Shown piece by piece: positions 18,715 through 26,697 of a stretch of DNA of 64,000 nucleotides. The DNA lies in contig NZ_JADMKB010000037.1 in the NCBI RefSeq assembly GCF_018780075.1, forward strand, positions 1 through 64,000, in the 5' to 3' direction. The stretch comes from Hydrogenophaga sp. Its GTDB lineage: Bacteria > Pseudomonadota > Gammaproteobacteria > Burkholderiales > Burkholderiaceae_C. The notes under the pieces were generated by a model. It did no database searches. It worked only from the letters and a program-made list of their open reading frames with translations, and was not told the origin of the DNA. A program made the translations under genes and the position numbers. The number at the start of each line of letters is the position of its first letter. Position 1 is the first letter of the stretch.

Positions 18715-19194
18715 ATGAACCCCGATCAGACCCTTCGCCACCTGCGCCGCGCCAACGCCGTGGCGCAGCGCGCCGCCAGCATGGGCCGCCACCCGTTCGG
18801 CGCCTTGCTGGTCGCGCCCGATGGCGAGACGGTGCTGGCCGAGCAGGGCAACATCGACACGGTGAACCACGCCGAGTCCACGCTGGCGCGCACGGCGGCG
18901 GACAACTGGCCCGGCGCCTACCTCGCGCAGTGCACCCTGGTCACCACCTTCGAGCCCTGCGCCATGTGCACCGGCACGGTCTACTGGGCCAACATCGGCC
19001 GCATCGTCTACGGCGCGAGCGAAGAAGCCCTGCTCGCGCTCACCGGCAGCCACGCAGAAAACCCCACGCTGTCCCTGCCCTGCCGCGAGGTCATCGCGCG
19101 CGGGCAGAAAGCCATCGAAGTCATCGGCCCGGTGGCCGAGGTCGAAGCCGAGATGGTCGCCACACACCAGGGCTTCTGGTCGAAGCGCGGATAG
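18715..19194 (+). CDS. CDA-fold nucleobase deaminase (guanine deaminase-like), copy A
   Basis: 159 residues from ATG 18715. Zinc-dependent cytidine-deaminase fold: HAE in VNHAESTLAR gives the zinc His and proton-shuttle Glu, and PCAMC gives the two zinc Cys. The C-terminus HQGFWSK resembles bacterial guanine deaminases of this fold. Probable role: guanine to xanthine, feeding the pathway. tRNA-adenosine deaminase (TadA) is the alternative but is less fitting by context. It is flanked on both sides by dispersed repeat copies. Confidence 0.85.
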   Translation: MNPDQTLRHLRRANAVAQRAASMGRHPFGALLVAPDGETVLAEQGNIDTVNHAESTLARTAADNWPGAYLAQCTLVTTFEPCAMCTGTVYWANIGRIVYGASEEALLALTGSHAENPTLSLPCREVIARGQKAIEVIGPVAEVEAEMVATHQGFWSKRG

Positions 19195-19220
19195 GCAACG
19201 AGGACAGCGATGTCCTCACC

Positions 19221-19302
19221 CAGGGCACCGCGGAACGGGCTCTGCCCGGCCGCCAGTGCCGCCACCCAGTGGGGGGTGACGCCGAAGGCGGCGCGGGGGG
19301 CG
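19221..19302 (-). repeat. GC-rich 3'-end palindromic repeat, copy 5 (inverted)
   Basis: Reverse copy that begins at the base next to the oxygenase stop on the minus strand and points in that gene's sense direction. Confidence 0.85.
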
Positions 19303-20292
19303 TCAATACCTTTTGTTGAAGTTCGCCCGAATGCGCTCGGCCAGGTAGTCGCCGGCCGTGATCGGCGGGTACTTGCCCGAGGGCGACGTGATCAGCGCGT
19401 CGGTGTTGGCCTGGCAGAAGAAGGCCAGGCTGTAGCGCGGTCCCATGGACTCGCCGGGCACCGGGTTCTTCACGCGGTGGAAGTTGCTGGGCAGCTGGTC
19501 GTCGCTCCAGCGCATGAGCATGTCGCCGATGTTGCAGGTGATGGTGTCCTCGTTCGGCGGGATCGAGGTCCACTCCTGCGCTTCGTATTCCTTGCCCGGG
19601 CACACCTGCAGGCCGCCCTGGCCCTCGCGCTGGTAGAGCATGGTCAGACAGTCGAAGTCGGTGTGCGCGCCGGCGCGCCACAGTTCCAGCGAGTCCTGCG
19701 CCTCGGGCGGGATGGCGTAGTAGTGCAGCAGGCGCAGCGTGCTCTGGTAGGTCTCGCTGGCCGGGTCGTGCGCGCGGGTGAAGAACTCGCGGTCGAAGCC
19801 CAGCTTGTCGGCAAAACACGAGAGCACCTTCATGCCCACGCTCCAGCTCGCGGCTTCGAACGCCAGCATCGTGGCCTTGAAATCCGCCAGCTCTTCTTCG
19901 CTCGGGTAGAGACCGTCCATGCGCGGGCGCGTGATCTGGTAGCTCTCTTTCTGGTCGGGCGTGCCGGTCGAGGGGCGCACCTGCGAACGGCTTTCCCAGC
20001 CGGCGTTGCGTGACAGCGGGTACTGGGCCTTCACGCTGTCGGGCAGCGCGAAGAAGCGCTCGCTCATGGCGAAGGCGTGGCGGATCTGGTCGAGCGGCAC
20101 ACCGTGGTGAGCCAGCTGGAAGAAACCGACATCGACCGCGGCGCTCCAGAGCTGGTCGGCGATCTCGGCGCGGCGGGCCTCGAAGTCGGAGAGGTCGATC
20201 ACGCGGATCTCGCGTGCATGCGTTTCCGAACCCATCGCGCCCATGCGCGATTCCTTTTGCAGTTCGGTGAATTCATAGAGAGCGTTGGTCAT
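19303..20292 (-). CDS. Isopenicillin-N-synthase-like Fe(II)/2-oxoglutarate oxygenase
   Basis: 329 residues from ATG 20292, preceded by AGGAG. Double-stranded beta-helix oxygenase: N-terminal DIOX_N (VIDLSDFEARRAEI, GFFQLAHHGV), iron ligands in AHTDFDCLT and NFHRVKNP, and RYSLAFF whose R-x-S normally binds the 2-oxoglutarate carboxylate. The true substrate is unknown. It lies between two nucleobase deaminases, divergent from an NMT1 binding protein, inside a purine island, so oxidation of a purine or a related heterocycle is a reasonable inference. The annotation isopenicillin N synthase should not be read as antibiotic synthesis. Confidence 0.85.
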   Translation of the reverse strand: MTNALYEFTELQKESRMGAMGSETHAREIRVIDLSDFEARRAEIADQLWSAAVDVGFFQLAHHGVPLDQIRHAFAMSERFFALPDSVKAQYPLSRNAGWESRSQVRPSTGTPDQKESYQITRPRMDGLYPSEEELADFKATMLAFEAASWSVGMKVLSCFADKLGFDREFFTRAHDPASETYQSTLRLLHYYAIPPEAQDSLELWRAGAHTDFDCLTMLYQREGQGGLQVCPGKEYEAQEWTSIPPNEDTITCNIGDMLMRWSDDQLPSNFHRVKNPVPGESMGPRYSLAFFCQANTDALITSPSGKYPPITAGDYLAERIRANFNKRY

Positions 20293-20308
20293 TGGAGACT
20301 CCTGAAAG

Positions 20309-20321
20309 TTGAACACTTCAA
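20309..20321. promoter_or_regulatory. Dyad TTGAA-CAC-TTCAA before the oxygenase gene
   Basis: Perfect 5+5 inverted repeat 17 bp upstream of the oxygenase start codon. The shorter GAA-N3-TTC form recurs inside both AGAGTAGAAGCGTTCA motifs, which suggests one repeated recognition sequence. Confidence 0.45.
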
Positions 20322-20334
20322 GAGCAATTTCCGG
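20319..20334 (-). repeat. Mirrored element 2, oxygenase-side copy
   Basis: CAAGAGCAATTTCCGG is an exact reverse complement of 20561-20576. It lies about 27 bp upstream of the oxygenase start. Confidence 0.8.
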
Positions 20335-20383
20335 CCAGCCTGAAGAGGCGGGGTGCCTGCGCGCGCGGTGTGCACAAGGCTGG

Positions 20384-20399
20384 TGAACGCTTCTACTCT
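20384..20399 (-). repeat. Mirrored element 1, oxygenase-side copy
   Basis: TGAACGCTTCTACTCT is an exact reverse complement of 20521-20536. Confidence 0.8.
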
Positions 20400-20471
20400 C
20401 GCCACAAATCATGCAAATCCTGGGCCAGCCAGCCCAGCGACATCGGTTCACCGGTCGGCCCGGGCCGCACC

Positions 20472-20485
20472 TTGACGCAGATCAA
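20472..20485. promoter_or_regulatory. FNR/CRP-family-like box
   Basis: TTGAC-GCAG-ATCAA matches the FNR/Anr consensus TTGAT-N4-ATCAA at nine of ten specified positions. It lies in the centre of the divergent region. An oxygen-sensing input would suit an oxygenase gene, but this is inference. Confidence 0.45.
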
Positions 20486-20489
20486 ACGC

Positions 20490-20505
20490 TGGCACAGCTT
20501 GTGCA
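20490..20505 (+). promoter_or_regulatory. Possible sigma-54 promoter
   Basis: TGGCACAGCTTGTGCA has GG and GC separated by exactly ten bases and TGGCAC at the -24 element; the -12 element is GTGCA instead of TTGCA. It would fire toward the binding-protein gene with a leader of about 120 bases. Weak single-sequence evidence. Confidence 0.3.
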
Positions 20506-20520
20506 TGCACCGGTCGCTGA

Positions 20521-20536
20521 AGAGTAGAAGCGTTCA
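20521..20536 (+). repeat. Mirrored element 1, transporter-side copy
   Basis: AGAGTAGAAGCGTTCA, an exact inverted match to 20384-20399. Confidence 0.8.
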
Positions 20537-20560
20537 GCGTGGTGCACCCGCCGCACCCGC

Positions 20561-20576
20561 CCGGAAATTGCTCTTG
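20561..20576 (+). repeat. Mirrored element 2, transporter-side copy
   Basis: CCGGAAATTGCTCTTG, an exact inverted match to 20319-20334. It is followed by a two-part hairpin at 20582-20608 (CCCTGG/CCAGGG with inner GCG/CGC). Confidence 0.8.
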
Positions 20577-20638
20577 TGTGTCCCTGGTGGCGGTCCCGCT
20601 TGCCAGGGGTTTCAACAAGCCCATTCCGGAGCACCACC

Positions 20639-21670
20639 ATGCAACGCCGCCATTTCCTCGCCTCTTCCGCCGCCGCCGTGTCGGCCCTTGCGGCCCCCGC
20701 CGTCTGGAGCCAGTCGGCCCCCAAACTCACCCCGATCAAGTTCACGCTGGACTTCCGCATCACCGGCCAGACCTCGCCGTTTTTCCTCGCGCAACAGCGC
20801 GGCTACTACAAGGACGAAGGCCTGGACGTCAGCATCGACGTGGGCGCCGGCTCGGTCGCTTCCATCACCCGCATCGCCAGCGGCGTCTACCAGATGGGCC
20901 TGGGAGACATCAGCTCGCTGATCGAGTTCCAGGCCAACACCCCGGGCACACCGATGGTGCAGGCGGTCTACCAGTACTACAACCGCGCACCGTTTGTGAT
21001 CGTCGGCCGCAAGGACCGCGGCATCACCACCGACTTCCGCAGCCTCGAAGGCAAGAAGATCGCCGCCGCGGCCGTCGAGTCCACGCGCAGGGCCTGGCCC
21101 ATGGTGGCGCGCAAGCTGCGCGTGAAGAACGACCTGTTCACCTGGTCCACCACCGACTTCGCCTCGCGCGACAACGTGGTGGTGCGCGGTGACGTGGACG
21201 GCGCCACCTACTTCCACGACTCCGCGGTCTCGCTGTTCGCGCGCATGAAACAGGAAGAACTCTCGGTGCTGCCCTACACACAGGCCGGCGTGAACCTGTA
21301 CGGCAACGCCATCCTCGCGAGCAGCGCGCTCACCACGCAGAACCCGGCCGTGGTGGCCGCCTTTCTGCGCGCCACCAACCGCGCCATCCTGGAGAGCATG
21401 GCCGACCCGACCGCCGCCATCGCCGCCACCAAGCTGCGCGAACCCATCCTCAACGAAGCCGTGGAACTGGAGCGCTGGCGCATCACGCAGCAGTACATCG
21501 CCGCGGCCGACACGCGTGGCCACGGCCTGGGCGACGTCCTCAAGCGCACGCTGGAGCAGCAGGTGGACGACGTGGTCGACGTGTTCGGCCTCAAGTCCCG
21601 CCCGGGCACCGAGAGCGTGTTCAACCGCGCGATGCTGCCCGCCGCCAGCACCCGCACAGTGAAGGCATGA
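20639..21670 (+). CDS. NMT1/THI5-like ABC substrate-binding protein (copy 2)
   Basis: 343 residues with Sec leader MQRRHFLASSAAAVSALAAPAVWSQ. Same fold and many shared motifs with the 15744 protein (KFTLDFRITG, GYYKDEGLDV, INLYG-like VNLYGNAILAS). No ATPase or permease of its own follows, so it may share the transporter at 16851-18572. It overlaps the second deaminase by four bases (ATGA), which links uptake to deamination of the same compound. Confidence 0.88.
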   Translation: MQRRHFLASSAAAVSALAAPAVWSQSAPKLTPIKFTLDFRITGQTSPFFLAQQRGYYKDEGLDVSIDVGAGSVASITRIASGVYQMGLGDISSLIEFQANTPGTPMVQAVYQYYNRAPFVIVGRKDRGITTDFRSLEGKKIAAAAVESTRRAWPMVARKLRVKNDLFTWSTTDFASRDNVVVRGDVDGATYFHDSAVSLFARMKQEELSVLPYTQAGVNLYGNAILASSALTTQNPAVVAAFLRATNRAILESMADPTAAIAATKLREPILNEAVELERWRITQQYIAAADTRGHGLGDVLKRTLEQQVDDVVDVFGLKSRPGTESVFNRAMLPAASTRTVKA

Positions 21671-22164
21671 CACGGCCCGAAAGCCCGCTGGACGAGCGCG
21701 ACGGCCGCTACCTGCGTCAGGCCATCGCCTGGTCGCGCGTGGCGCGCGAGCGCGGCAACCGGCCCTTCGGCGCGGTGGTCGTGGCCGACGACGGCCGCGT
21801 GCTCGCCGAGGCCTGGTGCAACACCAGCGAAACCGGTGACTGCACCGGCCACGCCGAGACCAACGCGGTGCGCCAGCTCGGCGCGTCGGTGGACCGCGAG
21901 ACGCTCTCGCGCGCCACGCTGTACTCGTCGGCCGAACCCTGCGTGATGTGCGCGGGCGCGATCTTCTGGAGCGCCATCGGCCGCGTGGTGTTCGGCATCG
22001 ACGCGGTGCGCCTGCGCGTGTTTCGCGGGGAACGCGGCGAGCAGCGCGACGCCGAGCTGTCGTGCCGTGACGTGTTCAACGCCTCGCCCCACGCCATCGA
22101 GTGCATCGGCCCGGCGCTGATCGACGAGGCGAGCGGGCCGCACCAGGGCTTCTGGAAGGCCTGA
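21667..22164 (+). CDS. CDA-fold nucleobase deaminase, copy B
   Basis: 165 residues. Zinc His/Glu in GHAETNAVRQL and the Cys pair in EPCVMCAGAIFWS. About as long as copy A and ends in the same HQGFWK motif. It is translationally coupled to the binding protein upstream. It probably deaminates a purine or pyrimidine base brought in by that system; guanine or cytosine-type bases are the main candidates. Two paralogues in 3 kb suggest different substrates. Confidence 0.86.
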   Translation: MTRPESPLDERDGRYLRQAIAWSRVARERGNRPFGAVVVADDGRVLAEAWCNTSETGDCTGHAETNAVRQLGASVDRETLSRATLYSSAEPCVMCAGAIFWSAIGRVVFGIDAVRLRVFRGERGEQRDAELSCRDVFNASPHAIECIGPALIDEASGPHQGFWKA

Positions 22165-22204
22165 GCCCTCCGGCGTGCGCAAACACGCCCCTTAAACTCG
22201 CCCG

Positions 22205-23035
22205 ATGCCCTGGCACGCCCACCTGAATCTCGACTACCGCCTCGACGCCCAGCGCACCGTGCTGCGCCACGACCACAACGGCCCGCTGCGCATCTTCAAG
22301 AGCCTCTACCCCGAGGGCGATGCGATCTGCCACAACGTGATCATCCACCCGCCCGGCGGGCTGGTGGGTGGCGACGTGCTGGACGTGAAGGTGCGGGTGG
22401 GCAGCGGGGCTCACGGCCTCATCAGCACCCCGGGGGCCACGCGCTTCTATGCCAGCGATGGCCTGCCCACCACGCAGCAGGTGGCGCTGACGCTGGACGC
22501 GGGGGCGCGCCTGGAGTGGTTGCCGCTCGAAGCCATCGCCTACCCCGGCTGCCAGGCCCACAACACGCTCACCGCGACGCTCGCCGAAGGCGCCGAACTG
22601 CTCGCCTGGGACGTCACCGCGCTGGGCCTGCCCACCGCCGGCCAGCCGTTCAGCGAAGGCCGCTTCAGCCAGCGGCTGGAGCTGCCCGGCCTCTGGCTGG
22701 AGCAGGCGCGCATCGACGCCGCCGACATCCGCCTGCTCGACTCCCCGCTGGGCCTGGGCGGCCAGCGCTGCATGGGCACGCTGCTGCTGGCCTGCGGCCA
22801 CCCGCTCGGGCGCGCGCGGCAGGAACAGCTGCTGGAGACGGTGCGCACGGCCATCGCCGACGGACCGGCGGGGGTGCAGGCCGCCGCCACCTGCCCGAAC
22901 CCGCAGATGCTGGTGCTGCGCGCCATGGCGCCACTGGTGGAGCCGCTGATGTCCGGCCTGCAGCAGGCCTGGGCGGCCCTGCGCACGGCCGCCTGGGGCC
23001 TGCCGGCCACCCCGCCCCGCATCTGGCGGGTGTGA
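22205..23035 (+). CDS. ureD: Urease accessory protein UreD
   Basis: 276 residues. UreD/UreH scaffold that, with UreF and UreG, delivers nickel to apo-urease. Seen: LRIFKSLYPEGDAICHNVIIHPPGGLVGGD, split here as LRIFKSLYPEG and HPPGGLVGGDVL, then TPGATRFYAS and EWLPLEAIAYPG. It lies 40 bp after deaminase B. The structural genes ureA, ureB and ureC begin 37.5 kb away at 60532, an unusual separation because ureD normally directly precedes ureA in related bacteria. Confidence 0.94.
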   Translation: MPWHAHLNLDYRLDAQRTVLRHDHNGPLRIFKSLYPEGDAICHNVIIHPPGGLVGGDVLDVKVRVGSGAHGLISTPGATRFYASDGLPTTQQVALTLDAGARLEWLPLEAIAYPGCQAHNTLTATLAEGAELLAWDVTALGLPTAGQPFSEGRFSQRLELPGLWLEQARIDAADIRLLDSPLGLGGQRCMGTLLLACGHPLGRARQEQLLETVRTAIADGPAGVQAAATCPNPQMLVLRAMAPLVEPLMSGLQQAWAALRTAAWGLPATPPRIWRV

Positions 23036-23190
23036 GCGGCGTGGCGCCCCGGCGCCGGAACAAGGCGGCTTTTGCGGCCCTGTTCGGCCGATAGCGCCCG
23101 AGGCGGGCGTCCCACAATGGTGGCAGGACACCGAGCGTTCCGCGCTCCCGTTGCACCGCCATCCTCCGAACCGCCCCACCCGACCTGCCC

Positions 23191-24882
23191 ATGGACCCCG
23201 TCGCGACCGATCTCTACGACGCCCGCGCGCTCGTCATCGACGGCCATCCGCAATCGCGTTCCATCATCGTGAACCAGTTGCGCGAGGCCGGCGTGGGCTT
23301 CATCGTGCAGTGCTCGCGGCTGGTCGACGCGCGCAACAAACTGGAGATGGGCACCTACGACGTGGTGATCTCCGAACAGTATTTCGAACGCGAAAACACC
23401 ACCGGGCAAGACCTGCTGGACGACCTGCGCCGCAACCAGCTGCTGCCGTTCTTCACGGTGTTCGTGATGGTGACCTCCGAGGCCTCGTACAGCAAGGTGG
23501 CCGAGGCGGCCGAATCGGCGCTCGACGCCTACCTGCTCAAGCCCCACACGGCGGCCGGCCTGGTCGAACGCATCCGCCAGGCGCGGGACCGCAAGCAGGT
23601 GCTCCGGGAGATCTTCACCGCCATCGAGGCCGAGCAGTTCAACGAAGCCGGCGAGCTGTGCAAACAGCACTTTGAGGCCCGAAAACCCTACTGGCTGTAC
23701 GCCGCGCGCATCGGCGCCGAGCTGATGCTGCGCAACGGCCACATGGCCGACGCCGAGAAGCTCTACGAAGCGGTGGTCCAGGCCAAGACCCTGCCCTGGG
23801 CCAAACTCGGCGTGGCGCGCGCGCAGCTCGAAGGCGGCTACCCCCAGCGCGCGACCACCACGCTGGCGGGCCTGATCGAAACCGAGCCCGGCTACACCGA
23901 CGCCTACGACATCATGGGCCGGGCGCAGTTCGAGCTGGGCAATTTCAAGAACGCGCTGTCCACCTTCAAGATGGCCACCCAGCTCACGCCCTCGTCGGTC
24001 AACCGCCTGCTCAAGCACGGCATGATGGCCTGGTACGCGGGCGAGCGCGACGAAGGCGTGGAGATGCTCGACCGCGCCACCCGCATCGGCCTGGACTCCA
24101 AGCTCTACGACGCCCAGGCGCTGGTGCTGCTCGCTTTCGCGAGGCTGGACAGCAACGACCAGCGGGGGTTGCAACGATGCCGGGAGCAGCTCGAACACCT
24201 GCGGGAAAAGAACCCCACCAGCGAGCGCAACCAGCGCCTGCAGGACGTGATCGAGGCCCTGCTGGCGATCCAGGAATACCAGACCGCGCGCGCCCTCGAC
24301 GAGGTGCGCCGCATGGCCAAGACCATCTCACAACCCACGTTCGATTTTGAGTCGGCGAGCAACCTGCTGGCGCTGATGACGCGGCTCGCGGCCCGTTCCA
24401 TCCAGCTCTACGAAGTGGACGCGGCGGTGGACACCATGGCGGTGCGCTTCTGCACCAGCCGCGCGCTCACCGAGTTGCTGGCCTGCGCGGCCGTGGGTCG
24501 CAGCGACTTCATCAACCGTGTGCACGCCGGCCATGCGCAGATCCTCAAGCTCACCGAAGAGGCCATGACCCTGAGCCTCAAGGGCGACCCGCAGGCGGCG
24601 GTGCTCCGGCTGCTCGAACACGGCGAACTGACGCTCAACGCCAAGTTGATCGAATCGGCCCACCTGGTGCTGCACCGCCACGAGGAGCGCATTCCCGATC
24701 ACGCGGCCCTCAGCCTGCAGGCGCAAACGCTGCGCGAGCGCTACCGCACCACCGACATCCACGCCGGGCTGGGCGAACAGAGCCACACCGGTCGCGCGGC
24801 GGGCGGCATGTCGCTGCCGGCGGGCTACAAGCCACCGGCGCGGAACGAAGGCTTGCTGGCGCAGGTCAACGCTGTAGGGTAG
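23191..24882 (+). CDS. TPR protein with degenerate receiver domain
   Basis: 563 residues. Residues about 8-130 fold like a response-regulator receiver but read VIDGHPQSR where the acidic pair is expected and VVISEQYF where the phosphorylated Asp should be, while the Lys in LLKPH is kept. Residues about 135-330 are tetratricopeptide-like repeats (A-x7-G-x2-A patterns), followed by a helical C-terminal part. No output DNA-binding domain. Likely a protein-interaction scaffold that does not need phosphorylation. The role is unknown; the position between ureD and urtE may be coincidental. Confidence 0.8.
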   Translation: MDPVATDLYDARALVIDGHPQSRSIIVNQLREAGVGFIVQCSRLVDARNKLEMGTYDVVISEQYFERENTTGQDLLDDLRRNQLLPFFTVFVMVTSEASYSKVAEAAESALDAYLLKPHTAAGLVERIRQARDRKQVLREIFTAIEAEQFNEAGELCKQHFEARKPYWLYAARIGAELMLRNGHMADAEKLYEAVVQAKTLPWAKLGVARAQLEGGYPQRATTTLAGLIETEPGYTDAYDIMGRAQFELGNFKNALSTFKMATQLTPSSVNRLLKHGMMAWYAGERDEGVEMLDRATRIGLDSKLYDAQALVLLAFARLDSNDQRGLQRCREQLEHLREKNPTSERNQRLQDVIEALLAIQEYQTARALDEVRRMAKTISQPTFDFESASNLLALMTRLAARSIQLYEVDAAVDTMAVRFCTSRALTELLACAAVGRSDFINRVHAGHAQILKLTEEAMTLSLKGDPQAAVLRLLEHGELTLNAKLIESAHLVLHRHEERIPDHAALSLQAQTLRERYRTTDIHAGLGEQSHTGRAAGGMSLPAGYKPPARNEGLLAQVNAVG

Positions 24883-24886
24883 GAGC

Positions 24887-24960
24887 ACCCCCGCGCCGCC
24901 TGCGGCGTCACCCCCTCAAGGGGGCAACAGCTGCGGCCCGGCAAAGCCGGTAGCCAGGCC
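24887..24960 (+). repeat. GC-rich 3'-end palindromic repeat, copy 6
   Basis: Starts four bases after the TPR gene stop. CCCCCTCAAGGGGG hairpin and CCGGC-AAA-GCCGG stem. Confidence 0.85.
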
Positions 24961-24993
24961 CACCCCCATCGCGGCTCACTGCGTGTGGCCGCT

Positions 24994-25050
24994 CCGCCCC
25001 TCAAGGGGCAACCCGATGCGGCCCGGCAAAGCCGGTTCCGCCGGGTTCCC
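24994..25050 (+). repeat. GC-rich palindromic repeat, partial copy 7
   Basis: Tandem partial copy lacking the first hairpin: CCCCTCAAGGGG, then GGCCCGGCAAAGCCGGTTCC and a GGGTT closing arm. The rest of the 221-bp gap to urtE shows nothing else. Confidence 0.7.
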
Positions 25051-25103
25051 GGCTGGGGCACGTGCTCCGGCAAGGCTCGTGTCCATCTTCAGGTTGCCTT
25101 TCG

Positions 25104-25802
25104 TCAGATCGCCACGAGCTGGCGGATGCCTTTGCTCTGCATCTCGCTGCCCGGGCCGCTGGCGATCACTTCGCCGCGCTCCATCACCACGTACCGGTCG
25201 GCCAGCTCTTCGGCGAAGTCGTAGTACTGCTCCACCAGCACGATGCCCATGTTGCCGCGGTCGGCCAGCATGCGGATCACCTTGCCGATGTCCTTGATGA
25301 TGTTGGGCTGGATGCCTTCGGTGGGTTCGTCGAGGATCAACAGCTTGGGGCCGGCGGCCAGCGCCCGCGCGATCGCCAGCTGCTGCTGCTGACCGCCCGA
25401 GAGGTCGCCACCGCGGCGGCCGAGCATCTGCTTCAGCACCGGGAACAGCTCGAACAGCTCGGCCGGAATCGGCGTGCTGCCCTTCTTGTAGGCCAGGCCC
25501 ATCAGCAGGTTTTCCTGCACCGTGAGGCGGCCAAAAATCTCGCGCCCCTGCGGCACGAAGCCCACGCCCATGCGGGCGCGTTCGTAGGGCGTGGCTTTGT
25601 CGATGGCCACGCCGTCGAGCGTGATGCTGCCGCTCTTGATGGGCACCAGGCCCATGAGCGACTTGAGCAGCGTGGTCTTGCCCACGCCGTTGCGGCCCAG
25701 CACCACGGTCACCTGGCCCAGCTCGGCGGTGAGGTTCACGTTGCGCAGGATGTGGCTGCCGCCGTAGTACTGGTTGACGTCTTTGACTTCGAGCAGGCTC
25801 AT
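25104..25802 (-). CDS. urtE: Urea ABC transporter ATP-binding subunit UrtE
   Basis: 232 residues, LivF-type. Walker A GRNGVGKTT, signature LSGGQQQQLA, Walker B LLILDEPTEGIQ, switch His replaced by Gln in LVEQYYDF as is usual for LivF-like proteins. N-terminal MSLLEVKDVNQYYGGSHIL is typical of UrtE. Last gene of the urtABCDE operon, 19 bp after urtD. Confidence 0.96.
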   Translation of the reverse strand: MSLLEVKDVNQYYGGSHILRNVNLTAELGQVTVVLGRNGVGKTTLLKSLMGLVPIKSGSITLDGVAIDKATPYERARMGVGFVPQGREIFGRLTVQENLLMGLAYKKGSTPIPAELFELFPVLKQMLGRRGGDLSGGQQQQLAIARALAAGPKLLILDEPTEGIQPNIIKDIGKVIRMLADRGNMGIVLVEQYYDFAEELADRYVVMERGEVIASGPGSEMQSKGIRQLVAI

Positions 25803-25821
25803 GGTGTTCTCCGTGTGCGGC

Positions 25822-26693
<872 letters not shown>

Positions 26694-26697
<4 letters not shown>

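Larger units (their letters stand above)
20293..20638. promoter_or_regulatory. Divergent control region with mirrored sequence elements
   Basis: 346 bp without a gene between the oxygenase and the second NMT1 binding protein. It contains two pairs of perfect 16-bp inverted copies (20319-20334 with 20561-20576; 20384-20399 with 20521-20536), so each divergent unit has the same two motifs, AGAGTAGAAGCGTTCA then CCGGAAATTGCTCTTG, upstream of its start. The spacing between motifs is 49 bp on the oxygenase side and 24 bp on the transporter side. The central 120 bp hold FNR-like and sigma-54-like sequences. Confidence 0.7.

Noticed and set aside
19303-20292. Beta-lactam antibiotic biosynthesis
   Set aside because: Only the oxygenase fold is shared with isopenicillin N synthase; no ACV synthetase or acyltransferase genes are near.
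20384-20536. Possible MITE with 16-bp terminal inverted repeats
   Set aside because: A second pair of inverted motifs lies outside it in the same symmetry and no target-site duplication is seen; duplicated promoter elements explain it better.
20370-20921. Open frame across the divergent control region into the NMT1 gene
   Set aside because: It covers the mirrored motifs and runs out of frame through the binding-protein gene; no recognisable protein.
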